52,100 nt of DNA from Chloroflexota bacterium. GTDB lineage: Bacteria; Chloroflexota; UBA11872; UBA12225. Position numbers and translations under genes: made by a program. The notes below the pieces were generated by a model. That model was not told the DNA's origin, searched no databases, and saw only the letters and a program-made list of their open reading frames with translations. The DNA is taken from positions 1 through 52,100 of the forward strand of contig CANFGH010000009.1 in the NCBI GenBank assembly GCA_947446285.1, written 5' to 3'. This document shows, piece after piece, positions 1 to 8,687 of the stretch (the stretch's first letter is position 1; every line of letters starts with the position of its first letter).

Positions 1-719
1 CGCCCAGCCGTGACGCGGGGATCAAGCTGTCGGACGCTACCGGCCGCGGCGTTGCGCGGATTCTGATAGTTGGCCTCACCGGCGGCGTCACGCGCTTCAT
101 TCAGGCGTGCGAACGCGTCGAGTGGCAGCGTGACCTCTCCCCGGATCATCAGGAAACGGGGTACGTCCGACGCACCAGTCGTGCCCGTGGACAGGGCAAG
201 AGGAATTGTCCGGATGGTCGTTGCCTGGGCCGTGACCTCTTCGCCAATTTCACCATCACCCCTCGTAGCCGCTCGCACCAACCGTCCATCGGCGTAGAGG
301 AGGGAGAGGGTGAGACCATCGAGTTTCGGCTCGACCGTGTAGCGAGCGATCTCTGGACTTGGACCCGCGAGACCAATCCGGCGATCGAATGCGACCAGAC
401 CGTCGTTGTCAAACACATTCGCCAGACTAAGTAACGGCGCTGGGTGCCTCGCCTTCCGGAACCCCGCAAGCGGCGGGCCGCCAATACGCCGGGTAGGACT
501 GTCGGGCAGTACCCACGACGGGTTTCGGGTCTCGACCGATTCAACCGTGCGGTAAAGCCGGTCGTACGCCTCGTCGGAAACGAGCGGCGCGTCGAGTACG
601 TAGTACGCACGCGCCAACTTCGAGAGGCGCGCAACAAGTTCGCGGTATTCCGCCGGTGTGATCGTGCCAACGCCAGATTCATCACCGTGCAAGACGCTCG
701 GATCATGCGTTTCATTCAT
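1..719 (-). CDS. ligA: NAD-dependent DNA ligase LigA, N-terminal part (runs off left edge)
   Basis: Joins nicks in duplex DNA during replication and repair, using NAD+ as adenylate donor. The minus-strand frame is open from an ATG at 719 to the window edge, about 239 codons of an enzyme that is usually about 670. The N-terminal Ia domain is visible (residues 39-56, YYVLDAPLVSDEAYDRLY). The adenylation motif VEPKLDGLTLS follows at about residue 130, with the nucleophilic lysine in KLDG. The nucleotidyltransferase motifs TRGDGEIGEEVT, MIRGEVTL and NPRNAAAGSVRQLDPR come next in the usual order. The OB-fold, zinc, HhH and BRCT domains lie outside the window. The gene is divergent from the surface-protein operon. 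The family assignment is secure; only the exact start is inferred. Confidence 0.95.
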   Translation of the reverse strand, partial: MNETHDPSVLHGDESGVGTITPAEYRELVARLSKLARAYYVLDAPLVSDEAYDRLYRTVESVETRNPSWVLPDSPTRRIGGPPLAGFRKARHPAPLLSLANVFDNDGLVAFDRRIGLAGPSPEIARYTVEPKLDGLTLSLLYADGRLVRAATRGDGEIGEEVTAQATTIRTIPLALSTGTTGASDVPRFLMIRGEVTLPLDAFARLNEARDAAGEANYQNPRNAAAGSVRQLDPRVTAG

Positions 720-868
720 GGTGAATCTTCAACGAACCCGCCGCGCCGGTGTTGCCGTCAGTTGCGTCATGACGTGCGCGAAATCAAGTCGCGTTTCCCC
801 AAGGGAGGCTGTTTTCCCGTGCATGCGCGGGTTCACAAGGTGGTCCACGCAACCCCAGGTCCTACGGA

Positions 869-912
869 ACGTGAACTATTTCACGTCTCGCGATGGCAAG
901 GTTTGCTACATT
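869..912 (+). promoter_or_regulatory. Candidate promoter with palindromic operator upstream of the surface-protein operon
   Basis: A perfect 7-bp inverted repeat with a 4-base spacer, ACGTGAACTATTTCACGT, occupies 869-886. TTGCTACATT at 903-912 matches an extended -10 element (TGN plus TACATT). A -35 element would fall at about 884-889, so the palindrome would overlap or abut it, a good place for a repressor. The GTG start lies at 940. The palindrome and -10 are seen; their function is inferred. Confidence 0.4.
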
Positions 913-939
913 CCGACGGTAGTGAGGCAGTAGGAAACG

Positions 940-3840
940 GTGCGGTCGCCGGTCGACATCAAAGGCAAAACCACCGCCGCTGCGTCAGTGAGCCTCGGAT
1001 TGGCAATAAGACTGATCAGTGACCGGATTCAGCGTAGAGCCGTTCAGGTCGCACTCATCGCGATGATTGCCGTGGCGTGCCTTTCGACATCGAGCTTTGC
1101 CTCGACGCGCGCCATCTTTATGGCAATGATCACGAACCCCGGAAACAGTTTCGGGGTTCCTTCCGTGCTTGCGCCACAGGCAGCAGTGACCACACCAGGA
1201 GCAGGAGGAGTAATCCGTCTGGCTTGGACTGAACCACGTGCGATTGGCACCGTCACCCCGGCCGCCACATCATGGGCCGGGTGGTATCTCATCTACCGAA
1301 GCGAATCTCCGGCAACTCCCGGGCCGAACGCGACCCCTTACGCCACGGTCGTGAGCAACGGTTCTGGTATCGGATCATTCGTGGATGGCCCGGCCATTCC
1401 AACGGTGACACCTTGTCCTTCCTCTGGACCGTGCACGCGGGACAATGTTCGGTACTTCTATTGGGTCCGAGCCGTCAGTCGCCAGACGGGGTTTCCTTCG
1501 CCGCTCATTTCCGTCGGCACCGATGCCGGCGCGGACGCCACCGGGCCGGAGGTAGTTGCCCACAGTCCCTCATCTGATGCCGTTGCTCCACCAACCACCA
1601 AGGTCACGGTTGCCTTCAATGAACCGGTTGACTTTGCAGCGACAACTGCGTCGTTCTGTCTCGCTCCGTCGGCCACTCCAACTCAATGCGTCGCCGTGAC
1701 CGCCAACCAGTCCCGGTGGGAACAAAGCGCCGGGGTCCTTTTCGAAGTCAAACCCAATATCCGTCTCGCCTCGTCGACGTACACCGTGACACTCAGGAAT
1801 GGCGTCAACGCCGTCACCGACCTTGCCGGCAATCGCATGGCCACACCGACCTTCACGGCGCAAGGGACCTGGTCATTCACCACCGAGATGCCAACGGACA
1901 CCGTGCCAATCCGCTGGCAGACTCCTGCCCTTGACGGTCAGGAATACATGCCCGCGACGGGGCCGGTGGTCGGGATTGCGTTTGCGGAACCGATGGACAG
2001 AACATCGGTTGAGGCCGCATTTTCGGTGATGTCAGGCGCTGAGTGTGGAACAGGGAGTGTTCCGTTCACCGCGAAGTGGAATGCGACTGACAATGCGGTC
2101 GTATTCACTCCGGCCACCACCCTCAGTGTCGGCCTCAAGCCCGCGACGTCAGGGGTCCTCTTCCCCGGTGTCTTCCAATATGCGTTTAGCCTGGCGTCAG
2201 CCGCCCGTTCAGCCGCCGGGAAACCGACATTTCCGCTTGAGTGTGCGAACGGGCGCTTCACGCCGACATCTTCGGTCCTCGCGTTCGGGATCAATGACGC
2301 GCTGAATGTCACCGGCGCAAATGGCCCACACGTGGTCTCGGGCGAAACCCTGCCACTCCGCAGCGTGAGCGGCCCATGGCGCCAGGGGTCCTACACGACA
2401 CTCCGGGCGCTCTTTGACGAGCCGAAAACCGTTGGTATAGCGTCAGCAACGACCACGATTGGTGGCGACGACTGGTCAGGCCTCGCGCTGACTGTTCCCT
2501 CTGATACGCCTTCCGGCACCCACTTTGTTTCGGTGCAGAACGAGGCTGTTTCCGCTGGGATTGGGCAGGACGCGCGCACCGCGGTGTTGCCAGTCATCGT
2601 GGATCAGCCATCGATCTCGGTAACGTCGGTCAGCGCCCAGGATCTTTGGACGCCACGCACGGTTCTCTCGCCCCTCGCAGGTGACGAGGTAATCCTGATT
2701 GTTGCCACCGTCACTGCACCGAGCCGCGACGGATCAGGCACACGACCAATCCCGAATGCCGTGGTCACGATCCGTGCGATCGTGAACCCAACTGTCTACG
2801 GCGCTGTACTGTGCGCGACAGCCTCTTGTGCCGATCCGACAATCGGGACCTTCCAGACAGTCACGGATCCGAATGGCGTGGCGCGCGTCTACCTCAAGGC
2901 ACCACAAGCAGGCGCGCCATTCAGCACAATCGTCATTCTTGCGCAATCGACAACTGGGGTGGGAAGTGTCCTGCTTACCGACCCGGCGCCGATCCCCCCA
3001 GGCAACCTTGCATTCAGCGCTACGACCAATCGGTTCACGTGGTCGCCATCATCGTCACGGGCCATTGGCGGGTACCGCATCGTTCTGTCCCCGGTCACCG
3101 GAGGCGCGTTCGCACCGGAAATCGTGATTGATGCAGGAACTGAAACAGGCAGCGACTCTCCGTCAGACGCGTTGGTTCCCGGTGTCACCTACAGCGCGGT
3201 CGTCGTGGCATACGACCTCGGCGGACGTGTCAGTGCCTCATCTCCCGCCATCCAGTTCACCGCTCCAGCGTCAACGGTCACCCCAACGCCCACGACAGTA
3301 GCAACCGCCACCTTCTCGGCAACCCCCTTGGCTTCACCAAGTTCAACCACGGGTACCGCGGCAACGCCAAACGCAGGTGCATCGGCGACTCCGACGACCA
3401 GCGGAACTGTGGCCCCGACCGCCACACAGGTCAGCCAGACGACCGGTGCGCCATCGGCGGGCACGACTCCGGTTCCGACGCAAACTCCGGACGCCTCTTC
3501 GGTCACCGTTGCCACACTGACACCGACCGCATCCGCGCCAACGACTGTCGCCACTGCTGCCCTGACACCATCGGCAACGGCCGAGATGACCGGCACTGCC
3601 ACTCCCATAGGCGCATCGCCGACGGCGGTTCCTGTCACATCGACCGTGACCGCTCCGGCCGCCACAGCGGTGTCATCGGCGACATCCGCCCCTACCGCCG
3701 TCGCCTCGTCGACCCCTGTACCCGTAGCGACAAGCGCACCCGCAGCAACCTCGACGTCACTTGCCGTCCCCACGATTGTGCGCACGGTCCAGCCAACAGG
3801 TTTGCGCCAAGGCATTGGCAACGAAGAGGGTGCATCGTGA
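940..3840 (+). CDS. Secreted Ig/FnIII-like surface protein with SipW-type N-terminus and Thr/Pro/Ala-rich tail
   Basis: Unknown function; probably an exported surface or matrix protein. The 966 residues begin with a long basic n-region and a hydrophobic signal segment (about 34-54) ending SFA-S. Just after it comes AIFMAMITNPGNSF, which resembles the start of SipW-dependent TasA/camelysin proteins. An FnIII-like stretch follows (about 90-190), then two Big_5-type Ig-like modules (about 201-311 and 320-442, with VTVAFNEPVD and VGIAFAEPMD), more beta-rich sequence, and a second FnIII-like module (about 684-776). Residues 776-945 are a Thr/Ala/Pro/Ser-rich low-complexity tail, possibly O-glycosylated. 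No LPXTG or C-terminal membrane anchor is seen. The GTG start at 940 has AGGAA just upstream. Its stop overlaps the signal peptidase start. The domain names are pattern-based. Confidence 0.75.
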   Translation: MRSPVDIKGKTTAAASVSLGLAIRLISDRIQRRAVQVALIAMIAVACLSTSSFASTRAIFMAMITNPGNSFGVPSVLAPQAAVTTPGAGGVIRLAWTEPRAIGTVTPAATSWAGWYLIYRSESPATPGPNATPYATVVSNGSGIGSFVDGPAIPTVTPCPSSGPCTRDNVRYFYWVRAVSRQTGFPSPLISVGTDAGADATGPEVVAHSPSSDAVAPPTTKVTVAFNEPVDFAATTASFCLAPSATPTQCVAVTANQSRWEQSAGVLFEVKPNIRLASSTYTVTLRNGVNAVTDLAGNRMATPTFTAQGTWSFTTEMPTDTVPIRWQTPALDGQEYMPATGPVVGIAFAEPMDRTSVEAAFSVMSGAECGTGSVPFTAKWNATDNAVVFTPATTLSVGLKPATSGVLFPGVFQYAFSLASAARSAAGKPTFPLECANGRFTPTSSVLAFGINDALNVTGANGPHVVSGETLPLRSVSGPWRQGSYTTLRALFDEPKTVGIASATTTIGGDDWSGLALTVPSDTPSGTHFVSVQNEAVSAGIGQDARTAVLPVIVDQPSISVTSVSAQDLWTPRTVLSPLAGDEVILIVATVTAPSRDGSGTRPIPNAVVTIRAIVNPTVYGAVLCATASCADPTIGTFQTVTDPNGVARVYLKAPQAGAPFSTIVILAQSTTGVGSVLLTDPAPIPPGNLAFSATTNRFTWSPSSSRAIGGYRIVLSPVTGGAFAPEIVIDAGTETGSDSPSDALVPGVTYSAVVVAYDLGGRVSASSPAIQFTAPASTVTPTPTTVATATFSATPLASPSSTTGTAATPNAGASATPTTSGTVAPTATQVSQTTGAPSAGTTPVPTQTPDASSVTVATLTPTASAPTTVATAALTPSATAEMTGTATPIGASPTAVPVTSTVTAPAATAVSSATSAPTAVASSTPVPVATSAPAATSTSLAVPTIVRTVQPTGLRQGIGNEEGAS

Positions 3841-4484
3841 GCGACCAGCAACCTGACAGTCCGCCAACCGGCTCTCAAGCATCCCTGTCCACCCAATCCG
3901 TCAAACGGGCACCCGTTTCCCGACGCCTCTCGCGACGCACTTTCACTAGCGCGCTTCGCACATTCGGCGTACTACTCGCCACCTTTGTGATTGTGGCAAC
4001 CCTGATCCTGACCGTCGGACCTCGATTCCTGCCCTACCAGACGTTCATCGTGCTGTCTTCATCCATGGAGCCCGCGGTTCCTGTCGGAGCCGTGGTCGTG
4101 ACAGTACCCGTGCCAAAGGGTGATCTCGTGTCCGGGGACGTCATCACCTACCAGCGCGCTGAAGAACCAGACATTGCCGTCACTCACCGGATTGTCCGCC
4201 TAACGGGCGTAGCCGGTGCCCTCATTGCCCGGACGCGAGGCGATGCCAACTTGGTTGACGATCCCTGGGAGGTGACACTAAGCGCGACGGTCCTGCGGGT
4301 TTCAGGGTACGTCCCCCTCGCCGGATACGCGCTGATGTTCGCCCAATCGCCAACCGGACGCCTCCTGACCATCATCGTCCCCGCCCTGATCCTGGCCGCG
4401 ATGTGGGCGTTCGAACAATGGCAGCGCCGGGTGTGGCGACGGTCACACTCCCCGGACGGCATCCGCATCGTGACACCGTCCTGA
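3837..4484 (+). CDS. sipW: SipW-type (archaeal/ER-like) signal peptidase I
   Basis: Membrane serine protease that removes signal peptides, often from fibre proteins such as TasA. The 215 residues contain a basic N-terminus, one membrane segment (about 41-60), the nucleophile Ser76 in LSSSMEP, and then VTHRI with His117 where the classical bacterial enzyme has lysine. RTRGDAN (132-138) supplies the conserved Gly-Asp. A second membrane segment lies at about 173-193. The Ser-His arrangement marks the S26B/SipW class rather than LepB. The GTG start at 3837 overlaps the previous stop (GTGA), so it is translationally coupled to the presumed substrate upstream. Thirteen bases separate it from the FecR/TasA-like gene downstream. 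The class is well supported; the substrates are inferred. Confidence 0.9.
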   Translation: MSDQQPDSPPTGSQASLSTQSVKRAPVSRRLSRRTFTSALRTFGVLLATFVIVATLILTVGPRFLPYQTFIVLSSSMEPAVPVGAVVVTVPVPKGDLVSGDVITYQRAEEPDIAVTHRIVRLTGVAGALIARTRGDANLVDDPWEVTLSATVLRVSGYVPLAGYALMFAQSPTGRLLTIIVPALILAAMWAFEQWQRRVWRRSHSPDGIRIVTPS

Positions 4485-4497
4485 CACTGGAAACCCG

Positions 4498-7338
4498 ATG
4501 CCACCACCACCCGCGAGAGTGCAGCCACAGGGCGGAAACCTCGGCAAGAAGCCGGGGCAGAAGCCAATTCCCATGCCCGTCGTGTACGGGTTACCCGTGG
4601 CTGCCTTTGTCGCAATCGTCGCGCTCTTCGTTACCGGAGACCGAAACTTCCCATCGTTTACCGGAGGCCTCTTCTCCGACGGACCGCCCATCGCCGTTGC
4701 CCTCTCGGACGCCACCACCTTGACGATCCTTTCCGGCGAAGTCCAGATCAAGCCGAAGGGCGCCCCAGACTGGAAGGAGGGCCTCCAGGGGCAGACACTG
4801 ACAACTGGCGACAGCATCAGGGCCGCCAAGGACGCCGCCGCCATTGTCACGTACTTCGAAGGTTCCACCACCGCGATCGAGGACGAGGCCGAGATCATCC
4901 TGAACAAGATCGAGAAGAACCCAAACGGGGTTACCACCGAGATCAGCACCCAGATTGTCGTCGGCAAGACGTGGACCAAGGTCGCACGTCTTCTCGACCC
5001 CGCCAGTTCCTTCGCAATGGAGACCCAGTCTGCCGTCGCCGTTGTGCGAGGCACCGAGTTTGCCGTTGGCGTGAACCCCGACGGGTCGGTTGTCGTCACT
5101 ACCGGCGAGGGTGAAGTTGCGTTGGCACCACCCGGCGCTCCTCCCGGCAGTGCAGTGATCGTGAAGGCCGGCTTCGAGTCCAAGGCCTCCCCGGGACAGC
5201 CCCCAACCCAGCCACAGCCAGCCCCGCCACCCAAGCGGGCGATGCGTCTTACCCTTGCCTCGCCCGCTGTGCCCCTTGTCACCGATGACAAGGGACGCTC
5301 GACAGGATGCGTCAAGGTAGGCGAAGTTGCATGCGCCCAGATGGTCAACCAGATTCCCGGTTCCGACTATTCCGGCCCGCAAAGTGAACCGCAGGTAATC
5401 ACCTTCGCACTTGTCGAAGGCAAGGATCGCGCCCTGACCACCAGTTACACCGGAACGGGCGCAGGTGGCGTCTATCACATCCAGGGTGAAGTCATTGATG
5501 ACGGTGCCATCAAGTCGTCGACCCAGTTCGCCGCCAACATCAAGGCGAACGAGTCCCAACAGACTGGTCTTACCGCGAAAGGTGACGGCAGCCTGTCGGA
5601 TTTTGCCGAACCTGTGATCGTCGACTCGCTGCCATTCAAGGGCGCATTGAGCGCCGCCCTCCTCGGACCAACACCGACCGGCGAGGCAGGCATGCAGATA
5701 GCCACGTTCTCGGCCCAGAAGACCGCAGCCGCCGGGGCAACGCAGACCGCAATCGTTGCCGCCAATGGAGGCGCATCGCCAACCAGACCGTCGCTCGTCG
5801 GTGCATTGCCAACACAAGACCTTGCATCCCTCAAGACGCTTGACCCGGCCGCCGCCCAACTGACCCCCCGTGCAAAGGCAACGGTTCCCGCCACCGAAAC
5901 CGTCCAGCCCGCTTTGGCTGCCGCACGGGCGAATGGCACCGCAACCCCGGCAGGTGCGGCCACGCCTTCACCAGCCGCATCCGCTAGCCCGGCACCGGAG
6001 ACACCAACTCCGACGCCCGCGACAACGATGACCACCACCGAGACCGAGACAACCACCGTCACCCCGACATTGACCGTGACTGGAACCACAACCGTCACCA
6101 CCACCGTCACCCCAACTCTTACCGTCACGGAAACGGTGACCGTCACCGTGACGGAAACAACCACGGTGTCGCCCACACCGACCCTCACCGTCACCGAAAC
6201 CACGACCGCTACCGTCACGACGACCGTGACGCCAACGCCAACCCCGAGTGTGACCGCAACCACGACGGTCACTCAGACATCCACGCCGACTCTCACCGTC
6301 ACGCAGACGCCGACCCTCACATCGACGATTACGCAGACGCCAACCAAGACCGCCACACCGATGGGTTACACCGTCCGAGGCAATACCGTCTCGGTCGCCG
6401 CACCGGGAGACACCGGCCGTGAGCCGCGGGTGACCTTTGATCTCGTCACGGAAACCGGAATCACCGCCCTGGATGGCGACCGGTCACCATTCGCGGTAGC
6501 CACGCCTCCGTCTGGTGAACTGCTCCTTTCAGACCCGATCAACATCAGTACCTCGGCTGTTTTCACAGGTCCGATCACCATTGAGATGCCCTTCGACGTT
6601 GCGCGCCTTTCCGAGCCACTGGCCCGTGGGGATGTGTCACGCGACAGCATTCGCCTCCTCAAGTGGAGCCCGAGTGCGCGCGACTGGTTTGAACCAGCGG
6701 TGACCGGACTGAGTGTCGACGCTGCGAACGGGCGGCTCGTGGCAACGATGTCGTCATTCGATCCAGTCGCGGCGCAGTCAGGCGTGACCACGCGTGCGGT
6801 CAGTGCATCCGCCATACGACCCGGTGGAACATTTGTCGTCGCAGTGCCCCGAACGGTCGGTTTCGGCGTCGGAATTGATGGCATCACGAACGTGCGCATC
6901 TTCGCGGGCGACAACCTCGCCCCGGGGGCAACACTTACCCGAACGATCACGGTATCGAACACGACCCGCAAGTCGCTGACCTACCGCCTCAAGACTCAGC
7001 CCACTTCCGGCAGTGGTGATGGCACGATCCTGTTCACCGACCCGGTCAATGGCCTGCAGCTCAACGTTGCACGCGCCAGTCTGTCTGCGTTCTATTGCGG
7101 ACCAATCAAGGTTGACTTCGCGGTTCCAAATGACGATGTTTCAGGGTGCACCAAGGGCGTGGCCCCGGTGGGAACGGCAAAGATGCTGCGCCCATCGGAG
7201 ACAGACACGCTCATCCTTACGATCACCTTCCCTGAAGGTGCCGGGAACGAGTTCAACGGACCGGTCTATGGCCTTCTCACGACGATTGACTTCGTGTGGA
7301 ATGCCGTGGAGGTTCCGCCAACGCCCGCCACCAGATAG
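4498..7338 (+). CDS. Membrane FecR-domain protein with Thr-rich stalk and TasA/camelysin-like C-terminal domain
   Basis: Probable surface protein anchored by its N-terminus. The 946 residues hold one membrane segment (about 28-46), a FecR domain (about 70-220, containing AIVTYFEGSTTAIEDEAEI and VAVVRGTEFAVGVNPDG), a proline-rich linker, an uncharacterised region, and then a Thr/Val-rich repeat (about 501-622) built on TVTxT units. The C-terminal part (about 800-946) reads NLAPGATLTRTITVSN, then a long beta-rich stretch, then FNGPVYGLLTTIDFVWNA. This follows the TasA/CalY pattern of an APG..TRTITV entry strand and a final F.F.A strand. It follows the SipW-type peptidase directly, which supports a fibre or matrix role. 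FecR here need not be an iron sensor, since no sigma factor or TonB receptor is nearby. The FecR call is firm; the TasA-like call is by eye. Confidence 0.8.
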   Translation: MPPPPARVQPQGGNLGKKPGQKPIPMPVVYGLPVAAFVAIVALFVTGDRNFPSFTGGLFSDGPPIAVALSDATTLTILSGEVQIKPKGAPDWKEGLQGQTLTTGDSIRAAKDAAAIVTYFEGSTTAIEDEAEIILNKIEKNPNGVTTEISTQIVVGKTWTKVARLLDPASSFAMETQSAVAVVRGTEFAVGVNPDGSVVVTTGEGEVALAPPGAPPGSAVIVKAGFESKASPGQPPTQPQPAPPPKRAMRLTLASPAVPLVTDDKGRSTGCVKVGEVACAQMVNQIPGSDYSGPQSEPQVITFALVEGKDRALTTSYTGTGAGGVYHIQGEVIDDGAIKSSTQFAANIKANESQQTGLTAKGDGSLSDFAEPVIVDSLPFKGALSAALLGPTPTGEAGMQIATFSAQKTAAAGATQTAIVAANGGASPTRPSLVGALPTQDLASLKTLDPAAAQLTPRAKATVPATETVQPALAAARANGTATPAGAATPSPAASASPAPETPTPTPATTMTTTETETTTVTPTLTVTGTTTVTTTVTPTLTVTETVTVTVTETTTVSPTPTLTVTETTTATVTTTVTPTPTPSVTATTTVTQTSTPTLTVTQTPTLTSTITQTPTKTATPMGYTVRGNTVSVAAPGDTGREPRVTFDLVTETGITALDGDRSPFAVATPPSGELLLSDPINISTSAVFTGPITIEMPFDVARLSEPLARGDVSRDSIRLLKWSPSARDWFEPAVTGLSVDAANGRLVATMSSFDPVAAQSGVTTRAVSASAIRPGGTFVVAVPRTVGFGVGIDGITNVRIFAGDNLAPGATLTRTITVSNTTRKSLTYRLKTQPTSGSGDGTILFTDPVNGLQLNVARASLSAFYCGPIKVDFAVPNDDVSGCTKGVAPVGTAKMLRPSETDTLILTITFPEGAGNEFNGPVYGLLTTIDFVWNAVEVPPTPATR
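6003..6360 (+). repeat. Degenerate tandem repeat encoding the TVTxT threonine-rich stalk
   Basis: About 360 bases built from short units such as ACCGTCACC, ACGACCGTGACG and CCGACCCTCACC. They encode alternating Thr and Val with Pro or Glu every few residues. Copies are imperfect, so this is a low-complexity protein repeat rather than an exact array. It could change length by slippage. Confidence 0.8.
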
Positions 7339-7345
7339 TTGGCGG
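7315..7345. terminator. Possible hairpin between convergent genes
   Basis: CCGCCAAC (7315-7322) and GTTGGCGG (7338-7345) are perfect 8-base arms around the stop codon of the FecR/TasA-like gene, which converges on the GNAT gene. There is no T-run on either side, so intrinsic termination is uncertain. Confidence 0.3.
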
Positions 7346-7356
7346 CGGTGCAGCGG

Positions 7357-8016
7357 TTAAGGAGCGTCCAAGTCCTTGCGCATCGCGACGTAGGCGTTGA
7401 TGCCTGCCGGGTCAGTCCACGGCGAACGCAAGGTGCGCACCACCCGGTAGCCAGTCCGGCGATACGCCCTCTGGGCCGCCTCATTGCGCGCAGCGGTGTG
7501 GAGCAGGACCCCACGGGCCCCCGCACGCACCATCGCACCCTCAACCGCTAGCAGGAGTGACCGGGCGACACCCTTCCCCTGCCAATCCGGTCTGACGGCA
7601 AGCATCGAGACGTATCCCTCGTCGGGACGCGTTCGCCGACGGGCGAAGGCAAGCCCCATCGGCCCAAACGTGGCTGGAAGACGCCACATGTTGCGCCATC
7701 CCATCATCTCCGGAAACTTGGGTCGTTCGCGCGGGCGTCTGTCCCTCTGGAACTCTTCAACGCCAGGCGCCGCCGAAATGATGAACCCGACAACGTCTCC
7801 GACTGCCGAAACCGCGACAGTCGACACACCAACCCTCGCCGTGAAGGACGGTTGCCACATGGTCCCTAGGGTGACCGCATCAACGCCAAGGCCACGGCGG
7901 TAATCATCAAAGGCGAGGCCAAATACCGTCGCCATTCCATTCGAATCCGCTGGATAAGCTTGGCGCAGGTACACCTGACCAAACAAGGTGCCCGCCTGAG
8001 GATGATCACTGCGCAT
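7357..8016 (-). CDS. GNAT-family N-acetyltransferase
   Basis: Transfers an acetyl group from acetyl-CoA to an unknown substrate. The 219 residues carry the acetyl-CoA binding signature VSMLAVRPDWQGKGVARSLL (motif A with Q-x-x-G-x-G/A), followed by ARNEAAQRAYRRTGYRV (motif B). A 30-residue Arg/Pro-rich insertion (EFQRDRRPRERPKFPEM) precedes motif A. I chose the ATG at 8016 because the longer frame would run into the tRNA-Asp gene and its terminator; GGGAAGT sits upstream as a weak ribosome site. It lies downstream of tRNA-Asp on the same strand but behind a terminator. The substrate cannot be told from sequence. Confidence 0.85.
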   Translation of the reverse strand: MRSDHPQAGTLFGQVYLRQAYPADSNGMATVFGLAFDDYRRGLGVDAVTLGTMWQPSFTARVGVSTVAVSAVGDVVGFIISAAPGVEEFQRDRRPRERPKFPEMMGWRNMWRLPATFGPMGLAFARRRTRPDEGYVSMLAVRPDWQGKGVARSLLLAVEGAMVRAGARGVLLHTAARNEAAQRAYRRTGYRVVRTLRSPWTDPAGINAYVAMRKDLDAP

Positions 8017-8079
8017 GGCACTTCCCGACAGGTTTCCGGTTGACGGGAGGCGTTTCGGACGGCGCCAGAGAGCCGCACA

Positions 8080-8113
8080 CAAAACAACAAGGCCCCTCTT
8101 TGAAAGAGGGGCC
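8080..8113 (-). terminator. Rho-independent terminator of tRNA-Asp
   Basis: On the minus strand a perfect stem GGCCCCTCTTT/AAAGAGGGGCC (8091-8113, one-base centre) is followed by TTGTTGTTTTG. It lies six bases past the encoded CCA of tRNA-Asp and insulates the GNAT gene. Confidence 0.85.
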
Positions 8114-8118
8114 AAAGG

Positions 8119-8195
8119 TGGCGGTCCCGACGGGATTCGAACCCGCGATCTCATCCTTGACAGGGACGTATGCTAGACCGCTGCACCACGGGACC
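8119..8195 (-). tRNA. tRNA-Asp (anticodon GTC)
   Basis: Full cloverleaf on the minus strand. The acceptor GGTCCCG pairs with CGGGACC, the anticodon stem CGTCC/GGATG encloses loop CTGTCAA with anticodon GTC, and the T-arm contains GGTTCGAATCC. CCA is encoded after discriminator G. A strong terminator follows. Confidence 0.95.
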
Positions 8196-8364
8196 AAGAA
8201 ACCGGCATCGCTCAACGGCATCGATGACGGGGAAGTGTATCCGGCAGAACCTCTCGTCGTCAATTTGTCAGGCACCTATGGCGAATGATTGGCTCCGGGC
8301 AATGCCGGTCCACTATCCCAGTTTTGGCGCCATTCACCTACCACAATTGTGTAACAATGTTTTC

Positions 8365-8628
8365 ATGTGGATCAATCTGGAAGGCCGTTTCGAAGAGCTG
8401 ATCGAAATCAACGATCGCACTATTGAGTTCATGGATGGGCTTGCCGATACCCGCCTGAAGTTGGTTGGCAAGGACGAGTGGACGTCCGGTGAGACCGTCG
8501 TCACTGGCCTGACCCCGGAAGAGGTCATCAACCGGATGGTGTCGGCACGCCGTGCGCTCGTGCATGGCGTGCCTGAGGTGAGGCCACACAAGGACGACTT
8601 GGCGAACTGGGTGCGTCCGGGTTCCTAG
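8365..8628 (+). CDS. Small protein of unknown function (87 aa)
   Basis: Not recognised. The ATG at 8365 starts a protein whose first half looks alpha-helical and acidic (LEGRFEELIEINDRTIEFMDG), followed by VTGLTPEEVINRMVSARRALVHG and a charged C-terminus. The amphipathic composition and in-frame ATG favour this frame over overlapping alternatives. No membrane segment, signal peptide or cysteine motif is present. A longer in-frame version from 8170 would run through the tRNA-Asp gene and is rejected. It stands alone between tRNA-Asp and the sugar importer. It could be a DNA- or protein-binding adaptor, but the sequence does not say. Confidence 0.55.
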   Translation: MWINLEGRFEELIEINDRTIEFMDGLADTRLKLVGKDEWTSGETVVTGLTPEEVINRMVSARRALVHGVPEVRPHKDDLANWVRPGS

Positions 8629-8687
8629 TCGAACGCCGCAACATTTGGCACAACCGGATAACCCACCCGTAACGTCGCATTGGCAAA

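Noticed and set aside
149-715. 188-codon minus-strand frame starting at 715
   Set aside because: The frame starting at ATG 719 encodes LigA with all expected motifs; this one is the neighbouring frame.
3189-3896. 235-codon Val/Ala-rich minus-strand frame
   Set aside because: It is the antisense of the Thr/Ala/Pro tail of the secreted protein; low-complexity shadow.
5475-6272. 265-codon Val-rich minus-strand frame
   Set aside because: It is the reverse complement of the Thr-rich repeat; repeated VVVSVTV strings are an artefact of that repeat.
8170-8364. Upstream extension of the small gene at 8365
   Set aside because: It runs antisense through the tRNA-Asp gene, so the internal ATG at 8365 is more credible.
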